Source: Methylobacterium sp. J-078 (GTDB lineage: Bacteria > Pseudomonadota > Alphaproteobacteria > Rhizobiales > Beijerinckiaceae). From it: a stretch of DNA of 64,000 bases. Of this stretch, positions 1 to 9,061 are shown in pieces. The stretch is taken from positions 1 through 64,000 of the forward strand of contig NZ_JAKSYI010000060.1 of the NCBI RefSeq assembly GCF_022829285.1, in the 5' to 3' direction. The notes under the pieces were generated by a model that saw only the letters and a program-made list of their open reading frames with translations, had not been told where the DNA came from and made no database searches. Made by a program: the position numbers and the translations under genes. How positions within the stretch are numbered: position 1 is the first letter of the stretch; every line of letters begins with the position of its first letter.

Positions 1-122
1 GCGGCCCCGCGGTACCTTGCGCTGTGTCGAGCGATGCTGTCCGAGCGCCCGACAGGCGCGGCGTTCGGAGACGGTCATCGTCCGCATGATGTGCTCGACA
101 CAGGCACGTCGGCGCGCGGGGC
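1..122 (-). CDS. IS3-family transposase OrfB, N-terminal part only
   Basis: Read in the -1 frame relative to orfA, this stretch encodes LLSPARRRACVEHI...VSERRACRALGQHRS. This is the characteristic N-terminus of IS3 OrfB, ahead of the DDE integrase core. The rest lies outside the window. Together with orfA it would give the OrfAB fusion transposase. No stop codon is present in the visible part, so the copy may be intact. Confidence 0.8.
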
Positions 123-398
123 TCAGAAGTTTCCCCGGGACGCCTCCTGCAAGATCAGCTTGTCGAGGGTAAGATCCGCAATTGCCTTTCGGAGCCGAGC
201 GTTCTCGGTCTCCAGATCCTTCATCCGTCGAACCTGATCCGACTTCAGGCCGCCAAACTCACGCCGCCACTGGTAGTATGTCACTGAACTCACGCCGAGC
301 GCGCGGATTGTATCGGCCACGCTCTGGCCCTGGGAGATCAGCACATCCGCCTGCCGTAGCTTGGCGACGATCTCCTCGGGCTTCGGGTGCTTTGCCAT
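123..398 (-). CDS. IS3-family transposase OrfA
   Basis: This 91-residue protein is the DNA-binding OrfA subunit of an IS3-family transposase. A helix-turn-helix region occupies about residues 8-50 (VADTIRALGVSSVTYYQWRR). A leucine-zipper-like coiled coil follows at about residues 55-85 (LETENARLRKAIADLTLDK), the usual layout for this family. OrfB begins in the -1 frame around the orfA stop, so the active transposase would be made by programmed -1 frameshifting, the standard IS3 mechanism. Family assignment is firm; the subgroup was not determined. Confidence 0.9.
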   Translation of the reverse strand: MAKHPKPEEIVAKLRQADVLISQGQSVADTIRALGVSSVTYYQWRREFGGLKSDQVRRMKDLETENARLRKAIADLTLDKLILQEASRGNF

Positions 399-462
399 CT
401 CGTCCGTCCTCCAGGCTCAAAAGCCATACCAAAGGGCGGACCACTTCAACGGGGGCGGATCA

Positions 463-652
463 AGTTCCATCGGACTGCGCCGATGGGCCCATGGATGCTA
501 AGCGATGAGGGTTAGTATGACTTGTATTGCATAAACCTAGGCATTATATTCTATTTTTATGAGTTTATTACGCTCTAATTAGGTCATATTTTTTATTACA
601 TACATACGATGCACTGATGTTATTTTTTGTCATATGAGGCGATAATTACAAT
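463..652. other. AT-rich spacer, no gene
   Basis: This gap of about 190 bp lies between the IS3 terminus and the glycosyltransferase stop codon. It is extremely A/T-rich, with runs such as ttttttattacatacatac. That contrasts with the strongly GC-rich base composition of the rest of the window. I see no open frame or convincing terminator. The composition marks it as part of an acquired segment. Confidence 0.6.
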
Positions 653-1489
653 TTACGCCAACCCGTTCCGCCCGTTATGTGAAAAATCCATCCATGCGCG
701 TCGTGCGGCAGTCGAGATATAATCTTCTACTTGAGATTTGAGCGCAGTGTATGTTTTTATTTGCGTGCGAGCTAGGTTTGCAGCTGGGCTGTCTAGACCG
801 ATGAGCTTTCCATCATGTGTAACATTGTGCGGCTTGACGAACTGAAAGTGAGTAATGATCGGATCGCCTGCGCTTCCAAAAAAGGGCCGACAGTTATACT
901 CTTGAGGCAGGGTAGACCAAGCCCCTTTACACACAGAATTTAAAATCCCTTGATCATACCACGAATTTACATAGCGACCTTGTGCGAGTTCTACACATTT
1001 AATACGGAATGTGGGGAGTAGCGACTTCATAAATTGTACATTCATTATCATCACTCCCGCGTTAAACGCACGGCGAGTTTCAAAAGCAGTGTTCTTTTCA
1101 ATAATGATTTCGTTTACCGCGGACAATGGCGGGTGAGGCGCATTTAAAAGAAGATCCTTGTGAAATAATACGTCAGTATCTGTGTATAAAATATGACTGT
1201 CGCTTGTTTCACAGCATGCTATGTCAAATTTTAGTGCATTCGCTAAAAGCCAGTTATAATCAATGCGCGCTTTTCCTCTCTCATTTTCAATGCTTTTCTT
1301 GAAGCTGAGCTCTTGGTATAATACTTTCACCCCTTGTTGTTTAAAATGCTCCGTCAAAGAATTAGGGCGACCATCAAAGAGAAGATGGGGAATAAGATTT
1401 GTTTTTGCGCGACAGGAAGCGAGCGCTGCAATGAGGCAATCACCGCCATTTATCAGGCCAACCTCATTGCAGCAGGTATACCACTTCAT
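653..1489 (-). CDS. glycosyltransferase, GT8-like (GT-A fold)
   Basis: The 278-residue product resembles family 8 glycosyltransferases, which move a sugar from a nucleotide-sugar to an acceptor. A DxD metal-binding motif lies in YTDTDVLF at about residue 105. A conserved FNAGVMIMN segment follows, then DQGILN and the C-terminal HFQFVKPH that usually closes the active site in GT8 enzymes. No signal peptide or membrane segment is seen, so a cytosolic role in surface polysaccharide synthesis is likely. The ATG at 1489 was chosen over an in-frame TTG at 1501; neither has a strong ribosome-binding site. Base composition is far more AT-rich than neighbours, indicating horizontal transfer. The acceptor and donor sugar are unknown. 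Confidence 0.7.
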   Translation of the reverse strand: MKWYTCCNEVGLINGGDCLIAALASCRAKTNLIPHLLFDGRPNSLTEHFKQQGVKVLYQELSFKKSIENERGKARIDYNWLLANALKFDIACCETSDSHILYTDTDVLFHKDLLLNAPHPPLSAVNEIIIEKNTAFETRRAFNAGVMIMNVQFMKSLLPTFRIKCVELAQGRYVNSWYDQGILNSVCKGAWSTLPQEYNCRPFFGSAGDPIITHFQFVKPHNVTHDGKLIGLDSPAANLARTQIKTYTALKSQVEDYISTAARRAWMDFSHNGRNGLA

Positions 1490-1501
1490 TCGTCTAACCA
1501 A

Positions 1502-1858
1502 CCGATGATTAAGGCCCTGATACGTATCTCATGTATGCGGTGCGATGTCATGTTAAACGCCCTGGGTTTCTTGTAAGCGCTAACTCCCCCTAGATGGAGG
1601 CCGTCCCGAAGTTAAGCCGACTTTTTTCTCGATAGGTCCATGAACGGTCTTCGCGGATGGTGTTGAAGCACTTGGCCCAGCACGACTTTTGATACTATGC
1701 GACCCGCTCGATTGTCGCCAAAATCGGCTGGTCGGGCGAGACGTCGCTGCACCTAGTACGCTAAGCCGAGTGGAAGCTCGGCCAATGCGCGGGCTAAATG
1801 TATGGACCCGGGATGAGGTGTGATGGGTCGATCCGCTAGCGCTCGGGCTCTCTGACTC
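1502..1858. other. non-coding stretch with a probable decayed IS3 orfA fragment
   Basis: About 357 bp without an intact gene. The first ~80 bp remain AT-rich. At about 1690-1785, plus strand, the broken frame reads YATRSIVAKIGWSG...LVR-stop-AE. This resembles the helix-turn-helix part of IS3 OrfA proteins of the type with SIAAKIGC...LxxWVRQAE. Two stop codons interrupt it. I regard it as a remnant of a third IS3-type element, at modest confidence. Confidence 0.35.
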
Positions 1859-1930
1859 TGACCCAGCAAACTGGTCCGCGCTGAGCGCAAGTTTTTCGGG
1901 CATCCTGAACCCTGAAGGAGGGTGGATGCC

Positions 1931-2197
1931 ATGCCTCGCAAACGCTTCACGAACGAACAGATCGCCTTTGCCCTGTGGCAGGCGGAGAACGGCGCGACGG
2001 TGGACGAGGTCTGCCGGAAGATGGGTGTATCCGAGCCGACGTTTTACCGTTGGAAGAAGCAGTTCGTCGGCATGGGCGTGCCGGAGATCCGACGGCTAAA
2101 GCAGCTGGAGGACGAGAACGGCAAGCTCAAGCGGTTAGTCGCAGACCTGACGCTGGACCGCTCGATGCTGCAGGATGTGCTCAAGGATCAGTGGTGA
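1931..2197 (+). CDS. IS3-family transposase OrfA
   Basis: The 88-residue protein begins MPRKRFTNEQIAFALWQAE, a typical OrfA start. It has a helix-turn-helix (VCRKMGVSEPTFYRWKKQF, residues 25-45) and a C-terminal coiled coil (IRRLKQLEDENGKLKRLVA). ATG 1931 follows a strong AAGGAGG about 10 bases upstream; an in-frame GTG at 1922 is less likely. The family works as OrfA plus a frameshifted OrfAB. The partner orfB is disrupted, so this protein would at most bind the ends or inhibit related copies. Confidence 0.88.
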   Translation: MPRKRFTNEQIAFALWQAENGATVDEVCRKMGVSEPTFYRWKKQFVGMGVPEIRRLKQLEDENGKLKRLVADLTLDRSMLQDVLKDQW

Positions 2198-2430
2198 GGC
2201 CCGCCGTTCGCCGTGAGGTCGCCGGTCACCTGCAGGTGGCTTACGACATCAGCGAGCGTCGGGCCTGTCTGGCCACCGGCTTCGGCCGTTCGTCCCAGCG
2301 CTATAGGAAGCGCTCGGACCCGCAGGTCGCGCTGCGGATGCGGTTGAAGGAGCTGGCCGCCGCACGGGTCCGTTACGGCTATCGAGGGCTGCACATCTTG
2401 CTGCGACGGGAGGGCTGAGAGGTGAACCAC

Positions 2431-3739
2431 ATGGCGTAATTGAGGGCGTGGCTCTCGGGGTAGCCTGTCGTCCCCTGAAGAGGAGGACACAAGATAACCT
2501 CCTACGTTGGACTGGACGTCTCGATGAAGGAGACCGCGATCTGCGTCGTCGACGAAGCGGGCGAGCGTGTGTGGGCTGGAACGTCGCGGACCGATCCCGA
2601 GGTTATCGCGACCGTTTTAAAGCGTAGAGCACCCGGCGCCGTGAAGGTCGGGATCGAGACAGGGCCCCTCACGGTTTGGCTTTGGCATGCCCTCAACGAG
2701 CGGGGGCTGCCAATCGTCTGCCTTCATGCGAGGCATGCGGCTGCAGCTCTCAAGTTGCAGATGAACAAGACGGATCGGAACGACCCGTTAGGTCTTGCAC
2801 GCCTGGTTCGCTCGGGATGGTATCGACCGGTAGCTGTGCGGTCGATTGAGACCCATCGATTGCGTGCCCTCCTGATCACCCGCGACCAGCTGGTCGGCAT
2901 GCGGACGGCGCTCATCAACAAAATCCGCGGGTTGGCAAAGACCTTCGGGATCCTAGTTGGGCCGGGCAAAGGCGGGACTTTCGCTAGGCAGGTTCGAGCC
3001 CAGCTGCCCGACGATCCGATCCTAAGCTCACTCTTCGAGACACTCCTGACCATTCTGGGCACGATCCAGGAACGCAGTCACGGCATCGCAAAGCAGCTTG
3101 CGCGTATTGGACGTCAGAACAAAATCTGCCGGCTCCTGATGACGACGCCAGGCGTGGGTCCCATCACTGCGATCAGCTTCGTCACGACGATCGAGGATCC
3201 TCATCGCTTTCGACGTTCGCAGGATGTAGGCGCCTACCTCGGGCTGACGCCACGCCGATATCAGTCGGGCGATGTCGACATCAACGGCCGGATCTCGAAG
3301 TGCGGAGACCGCCTAACGCGCAAGCTCCTGTTCGAGGCCGCCAACGCGATGCTGTCGCGCATCTCCATGCCGCTCGCCCTAAAGGAGTGGGGAGCAGCGA
3401 TCGGCCGGAGGTCTGACTTCTGGAAGGCACGCGTCGCATTGACGCGCAAGCTGTCCGTCATCCTCCATCGCATGTGGATCGATGAGCGTCCCTTCGAGCC
3501 GAAGGTGATCGCCATGGCCTGATATCGCTTCGCTTCCAAAGCTGCCGCCCCGCCAGGGTGCGACCACGGCCATCTCGAGGTACGCTTCGTGACCATCCGG
3601 AACACGAGAACCACATTGAGAGGCCGGTGATCTGGCGCCATGTTGAGGGGGCACGCGGTGCCGACCTCGAAGACGACAACGATGCGCAAGGCAGATCGAA
3701 CACAAGCACCCTGGTACAAGGCTTGATCAATTAGACGAC
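2431..3739 (+). mobile_element. IS110-family insertion sequence nested in IS3 orfB
   Basis: The borders are defined by the host orfB frame: sequence up to ...gtgaaccac (2430) and from aagcgcacc (3740) joins perfectly, giving a 1309-bp insert. There is no clear terminal inverted repeat and at most a 2-bp (AC) repeat at the borders. That fits IS110 elements, which move by a RuvC-like recombinase. The element contains one transposase gene with about 90 bp of upstream and 215 bp of downstream non-coding sequence. In this family the non-coding ends can encode a guide (bridge) RNA. Confidence 0.8.
2494..3522 (+). CDS. IS110-family transposase (DEDD recombinase)
   Basis: The protein has the two-domain IS110 layout. 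The N-terminal RuvC-like DEDD domain includes SYVGLDVSMKETAIC, GIETG and the KTDRND segment. The C-terminal Transposase_20 domain includes LLMTTPGVGPITA, YLGLTPRRYQSG and the serine-bearing GRISKCGDRLTRKLL. Homology clearly starts at 2494, seven bases after an AGGAGG. The codon there is ATA, though, so initiation would need a non-standard start. The first ATG, at 2524, lies after the catalytic Asp of GLDVS and would give a 332-residue, probably inactive protein. There is no frameshift elsewhere. Confidence 0.8.
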   Translation: MTSYVGLDVSMKETAICVVDEAGERVWAGTSRTDPEVIATVLKRRAPGAVKVGIETGPLTVWLWHALNERGLPIVCLHARHAAAALKLQMNKTDRNDPLGLARLVRSGWYRPVAVRSIETHRLRALLITRDQLVGMRTALINKIRGLAKTFGILVGPGKGGTFARQVRAQLPDDPILSSLFETLLTILGTIQERSHGIAKQLARIGRQNKICRLLMTTPGVGPITAISFVTTIEDPHRFRRSQDVGAYLGLTPRRYQSGDVDINGRISKCGDRLTRKLLFEAANAMLSRISMPLALKEWGAAIGRRSDFWKARVALTRKLSVILHRMWIDERPFEPKVIAMA

Positions 3740-4417
3740 AAGCGCACCTACCGGATCTACCGAGACGAGGGGCTATCGATCCGGTCAAAGCTGCCTAAGC
3801 GCAAGCGGGCTTGGCGGTATCGTCAGGGTAGGCCAGGGATCGGTGGGCCCAACGAGGTCTGGGCGATGGACTTCGTCTCCGACCGCATCTTCGACGGACG
3901 CCCATTCCGGATCTTGACCATCGTCGATTGCCACACGCGAGAGGCGCTCTCACTGACACCGAGAGCCAACTTCCGCGCCTACCAAGTGACCGAGGCGCTC
4001 GACGCCTTGGTCAAGCTGAGGGGACGGCCCAAGAGCTTGCGGGTCGACAATGGGCTGGAGTTCGCCGGTCGCATGCTCGACCAGTGGGCCTACCTGAACG
4101 GGGTCGAGATCGACTTCTCACGACCGGGCAAGCCCACCGACAACGCCTACGTCGAGTCGTTCAACGGACGCTTAAGAGCGGAATGCCTGAACGCTTCGTG
4201 GTTCCTGTCTCTGGCTGATGCCCGCGACCGCATCGAGGAATGGAGGTGCCGCGACAACGACGATCGCCCCCACACGGCCCTGGGCGGCTTGACGCCCCGA
4301 GCCTTCGCCAACCAAGCTGTCACAGCCCGAGAACTTGCATAGGCCGTGGACCACAAACGGGGTCAACTCCAGACCGACGATGTACTAACTTCGAACTTGG
4401 ACCACCGGATAGGGGCA

Positions 4418-5108
4418 GGCTAGCTATTCGGGGACGCGCATCGGACTGCCGCCATCCACGCTCAGTATAAAATTCTTCAACTTTCCCATTCGCGAAAGAC
4501 CGAACGAAGGCTAAAGCCTGCAGCAACCAAGACTTACGGGCTCCATTCACCCAATTAGGAACACGAGGTCCCGCGGAACCCCTAAATCGAGTTCGCCGAG
4601 AGACTTAAAACCGTCAATCTGCAGCCGCCGGAGCTTCAAGTCACATTCTCGTTTTGGGCTCGAGTATGCATCTGATTATCAGCTCGCTGGTTCGGAAGAA
4701 ATGAGATACTGACTTGACATGACACCTCGACACCAGAATGGCATACTGGCGTACAGCCAACGGATCCATCGTACCGAAGAAACAGGTCTGTGTGTGATGT
4801 TGAATTTAAGTTTATCCTGGTAGTTGGGCGCGCCAGCTCAATGGATCGCTCCTTTCAGCTTCTCCCCTTAGAGGAAAAATTCAGACGCATATCAACGTAC
4901 GCAACTTGGTTTGACCCAAGCCACAGCGCCTTTCCAAGCGATCGGCCGCAGCTAATTGTCAAATTCATAAGTGGCTGAAGGATGAGCCAAACGAATTGGC
5001 AAGCAGAACGCAGGTCGAGGGACAGAGCCAATCGATTTATCTGCAGCCCAGATGCAGCCCACCATTCTCAGGTCTGGGCTGTAAAATCACCTAAGTGATT
5101 GAGATGTT
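4418..5108. other. intergenic stretch between the IS3 end and tRNA-Lys, no recognised gene
   Basis: This stretch of roughly 690 bp has lower GC than the core chromosome. Short frames exist: 4320-4550 on the minus strand, with FVRSFANGKVEEFYTERGW, and 4790-4978 on the plus strand, 62 codons. Neither has a convincing start signal nor a family I recognise. The minus-strand frame runs into the IS3 end and could be the remnant of a gene cut by that element. I see no terminator or repeat here. Confidence 0.4.
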
Positions 5109-5184
<76 letters not shown>

Positions 5185-5246
5185 ATCGCCTTGCGGCGAT
5201 CGCTGCGGCCACCAAGTCCGCTGCGACGAGGGGGCTGATAGCAAAC

Positions 5247-5273
5247 GCCCCGGGGGGTGTCCACCCCCGGGGC
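5247..5273 (-). terminator. hairpin terminator downstream of leuA
   Basis: A perfect 10-bp GC stem (GCCCCGGGGG / CCCCCGGGGC) with a short loop lies 14 bases beyond the leuA stop codon. On the minus strand it is followed by GTTTGCTA, a weak U-tract. On the plus strand the tail is ttcatttt, so it may work in both directions. It would also separate leuA transcription from the tRNA-Lys promoter. Confidence 0.65.
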
Positions 5274-5286
5274 TTCATTTTCTCGG

Positions 5287-6861
<1,575 letters not shown>

Positions 6862-6969
6862 GGTCGGGTGTCCTGTCGCGGCGCGCTCCGGATGCGGACG
6901 CGGCGCCCTGGAAATCGATCGATGGAATCCTGGCGGCGGACGGCCGACCCGCGGCCTCGCCGATGCGCT

Positions 6970-7012
6970 CCCCTGAGAGCCCAGGCGCACGCGCCCGGAC
7001 GGCCCTCAGGGG
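6970..7012 (-). promoter_or_regulatory. attenuator hairpin of the leuA leader
   Basis: A perfect 8-bp inverted repeat, CCCCTGAG (7005-7012, minus strand) and CTCAGGGG (6970-6977), overlaps the leader-peptide stop codon TGA. A ribosome that finishes translation of the leader would mask one arm. A ribosome stalled at the leucine codons would leave it free. Further GC-rich complementary segments lie between the arms and 6862, so alternative pairings are possible. The mechanism is inferred from layout. The leucine-codon leader strategy itself is well established for amino-acid operons. Confidence 0.6.
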
Positions 7013-7089
7013 CGGATAAGGAGCAGCAGAGCGGCAAGAGACGCGCGCGACCGGGCGGCCGCGCGGGCGGCGTCGGTCGTGTTGCGCAT
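7006..7089 (-). CDS. leuA leader peptide
   Basis: A 27-codon frame starts at ATG 7089 and ends with AALLLLIRP and TGA. Four consecutive leucine codons (CTG CTG CTC CTT) followed by isoleucine lie just before the stop, which itself sits inside a perfect inverted repeat upstream of leuA. This is the standard architecture of a transcription-attenuation leader: scarcity of charged tRNA-Leu stalls the ribosome and changes RNA folding. The rest of the peptide is Ala/Arg-rich, with no expected function beyond being translated. Its short length explains why automated callers would miss it. Confidence 0.75.
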   Translation of the reverse strand: MRNTTDAARAAARSRASLAALLLLIRP

Positions 7090-7168
7090 GGAGCCGGCGA
7101 TGGCCAAGGCTCGTCTCTCCCGAGGGGCAACGGCGCGTCGATGCGGCGCGGCCGTCTACGAAGGCGGC

Positions 7169-7197
7169 TGTCGTAGACCCTGGGCACCGGCTTGACA
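7169..7197 (-). promoter_or_regulatory. candidate leuA promoter
   Basis: On the minus strand TTGTCA (7192-7197) and TACGAC are separated by 17 bases, about 80 bp upstream of the leader ATG. This resembles a vegetative sigma-70 type promoter. It is a motif match only and no other strong candidate is visible nearby. Confidence 0.35.
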
Positions 7198-7490
7198 AGC
7201 TTTCGCGAAGCCCGCGAGCGAGCGAGGCTCCTGTCAGGGTGCGGATCCCGTCCAGGCGCGTCAGCGACGCTTCGACGAGACGCCCGCGCACCTTGCTCGG
7301 ACGCCTTCACGGCCCGACAAGACCTTCGGGTTCCGAGCATCGGGCGGCCGAAGGCGATACTTGGGAAAGAAGATGCGCGGGAAAGAAGATGAACAGTCGC
7401 AGATCCGCGAGTGTGTTTTGACAGAGTCTTAGCGTTTTTCCGTGAGTCTGCGCCTCGACGCTTTCACGGAGGCGGCGCGGACCCGCGACG
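7198..7490. other. intergenic region upstream of the Tad-like operon
   Basis: About 290 bp separate the leuA promoter from the rightward pilus-type genes. The region contains a direct repeat of the 13-mer GGGAAAGAAGATG (7363-7375 and 7379-7391) and a TTGACA at 7418-7423 that could be a -35 element for the operon, although no good -10 is evident. No gene is apparent. Confidence 0.4.
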
Positions 7491-8579
7491 ATGTTCAGAA
7501 ACAACCAATCCGGCTCGATCGCCACCATCTTCGCGATTGCCCTGCCCGTCCTTCTCACGGCCGTGAGCGGAGCGATCGAGATGACGCGGGCGACTGCCTA
7601 CAAGCAGCGCTTGGCCAGCGCCACGGAACTCGCCTGTAATCAGGCGGCCGTCTATGTCAGGACCCAGCGCAAAACAGACCTGACTAAGGACTACACGGGC
7701 GACGTCGCCAGGGTCATTGCCGCGAACCTGCGCGAAAAAGGCATCACCAACGCGACCTCCCAGCCACCGACCCTGTCCCTGACCAACGTGCGCGTGGAGA
7801 ATTCCGGCACGTTCAACTCCATCCTGAGCACGTTCCTGCCCCGGTCGACGATCAGCTTCAACGTCGTGCAGGATTGCTCCCTGATTCCGATCGCGAACGG
7901 AACGGGCACGGAGGAATCGAAGCTGCTGTTCTCCGAGTCGTTCGAGGTCAACCACAGCGTCCAGCCGAATTCCTGGGATGTCCTGAAGAACTGGAACGGC
8001 TGGACCACGACGAATGCCGGCGTGGAGATCAACGGCCAGCGAGCCCTGGCCGGCAACACGATGAAGAACGGCGACTTCTTCGCCGAGCTCGACAGCGACT
8101 GCGGCACCTGGGTCAACAGCGGCGTCCGCAATTGCCAATCCAACTCCGCGATGACGCGGACGGTGGACCTCAATGCCGGCGTCAACGAGATCCGGTACTG
8201 GTACGTGGCCCGGCAGGGTTACATCAACGTACAAGGTTACGGTACGCAGCCGATCTGCTCGGACCTGACCAAGGCGAAAGGCTCGGCCCGGGACGACTTC
8301 GCCGATCGCGCCACCAGGGAATCGACGGTCCGGCAAGCAGTGGCCGACGGACAAACGTTCCGGATCGAGGTCTATGTTGATGGCGCGTCAGACACGCTCT
8401 TCACGTCGTCCAACCTCGTCGATGCCTGCATCTGGGCCAACCCGTGGATCGAGCGGAAGATCAGCTTCACGGTCCTACGCAAAGGCAGCTACCGCATTAG
8501 CTGGCGGGCGGGCGGCAGGCAGGACACCTACGGCGGGCTGATCGACTACCTCCGGATCTGCGAGGGCACATGCCCGTGA
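7491..8579 (+). CDS. TadG/TadE-like pilus-associated protein with lectin-like C-terminal region
   Basis: The 362-residue protein starts with a short cytoplasmic stretch and one hydrophobic segment (about residues 9-28, ATIFAIALPVLLTAVSGAIE). It continues with the TRATAYKQRLASATELA pattern typical of TadG-type pilus assembly proteins. From about residue 145 the sequence changes. SFEVNHSVQPNSWDVLKNW...GWTTTNAGVEINGQ and NGDFFAELDSD resemble beta-sandwich 'choice-of-anchor' or lectin-like domains of secreted proteins. Several cysteines may form disulfides in the periplasm. It is first in a three-gene operon with two TadE-like proteins and overlaps the next gene by 10 bp. No vWA domain, usual for full TadG, is apparent. 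The role is inferred to be a minor pseudopilin or tip protein. Confidence 0.65.
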   Translation: MFRNNQSGSIATIFAIALPVLLTAVSGAIEMTRATAYKQRLASATELACNQAAVYVRTQRKTDLTKDYTGDVARVIAANLREKGITNATSQPPTLSLTNVRVENSGTFNSILSTFLPRSTISFNVVQDCSLIPIANGTGTEESKLLFSESFEVNHSVQPNSWDVLKNWNGWTTTNAGVEINGQRALAGNTMKNGDFFAELDSDCGTWVNSGVRNCQSNSAMTRTVDLNAGVNEIRYWYVARQGYINVQGYGTQPICSDLTKAKGSARDDFADRATRESTVRQAVADGQTFRIEVYVDGASDTLFTSSNLVDACIWANPWIERKISFTVLRKGSYRISWRAGGRQDTYGGLIDYLRICEGTCP

Positions 8580-9061
8580 GACGCGAACGCGGAGCCGCTG
8601 GTCGGGCAGGCGAGGGCCTGATCCGGCGCTTCGGCGCCGCGTCCGGCGGGGCGACGGCGGTCGAGTTCAGCCTGCTCTGCCTGCCGTTCTTCTTGATCGT
8701 GCTCGCAATCCTGCAATACTTCTGCTTCCACATCATGCGCGGTACGCTCAGCGACGCACTCTACCAGTCCGCAGCCAATCCGGAGACTGTGCTGCTGCTC
8801 GGCCAGAAGGACGCCTACAAGACCATTGTCTGCAACAAGACGGCTTTCGTCGATACCTGCCTCAGCACGATCAAACTGGAAATGCAGCCGCTCTCCAATG
8901 TCGCCACGAGTGCGACGGCCATAACGGGAACCACCTTCGATCCCGGCTCGACGAACGACGTTCTGGTGCTGCGCGGCTCATCCAACGTCATCAACTTCCT
9001 CCCGATGTTCCCAACGCTGACCGTGAAGGCATCGGTCTTGTTCCGGCGCCCCACCCTATGA
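8570..9061 (+). CDS. TadE-like minor pseudopilin
   Basis: This 163-residue protein has the TadE signature: a basic N-terminus, then GGATAVEFSLLCLPFFLIVLAILQ, a Glu-containing hydrophobic stretch (about residues 26-50) recognised and cleaved by prepilin peptidases in this family. The C-terminal part is short and soluble, with a Cys pair (IVCNKTAFVDTC). It overlaps the upstream gene by 10 bp and the downstream gene by 4 bp (ATGA), so the three are translationally coupled. The Tad secretion motor genes are not in this window and would have to be encoded elsewhere. Confidence 0.75.
   Translation: MPVRRERGAAGRAGEGLIRRFGAASGGATAVEFSLLCLPFFLIVLAILQYFCFHIMRGTLSDALYQSAANPETVLLLGQKDAYKTIVCNKTAFVDTCLSTIKLEMQPLSNVATSATAITGTTFDPGSTNDVLVLRGSSNVINFLPMFPTLTVKASVLFRRPTL

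Larger units (their letters stand above)
1..462 (-). mobile_element. IS3-family insertion sequence, partial (runs off the left edge)
   Basis: The left end of an IS3-family element lies here in reverse orientation. On the minus strand it opens with a TGATCCGCCCCC terminus at 462, followed by orfA and then the start of orfB, which leaves the window. The TGA start of the terminus is typical of IS3 elements. The other end is not visible, so target duplication and intactness cannot be judged. GC content rises sharply relative to the AT-rich block that begins just outside this terminus. Confidence 0.8.
2175..4342 (+). pseudogene. IS3-family transposase OrfB, broken by nonsense mutation and IS110 insertion
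   Basis: The DDE integrase-like OrfB can be reassembled from two pieces. Piece one (to 2430) reads RRELV-like N-terminus ...YGYRGLHILLRREG, then a TGA at 2416-2418 where relatives have Trp, then EVNH. Piece two (from 3740) continues exactly in frame as KRTYRIYRDEGLSIRSK and includes EVWAMDFV, VDNGLEF and the C-terminal DNAYVESFNGR region carrying the catalytic DDE residues. Removing 2431-3739 restores HKRTYR with no gap. Two independent lesions therefore inactivate it. The 3' part could still yield a 158-residue fragment from ATG 3866, but with only part of the catalytic core. Confidence 0.85.
1859..4417 (+). mobile_element. IS3-family insertion sequence, interrupted by an IS110-family element
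   Basis: An IS3-family element in forward orientation, with orfA, a -1-frame orfB and imperfect terminal inverted repeats. The left end starts tgaccc near 1859 and contains actggtcc. The right end near 4417, read in reverse, starts tgcccc and contains ggtggtcc. The termini match only partly, and no target duplication was recognised (actc left, ggct right), so the outer ends are approximate. An IS110-type element sits inside orfB at 2431-3739. The copy also carries a nonsense codon in orfB, so it cannot make its own transposase. Confidence 0.7.

Noticed and set aside
1580..1903. A 107-codon minus-strand frame before the second IS3 element
   Set aside because: Ser/Thr/Pro-rich with no homology or start signal. 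It crosses the IS3 end, so it is probably chance.
4790..4978. A 62-codon plus-strand frame near tRNA-Lys
   Set aside because: No ribosome-binding site or family resemblance. Kept only as part of the intergenic description.
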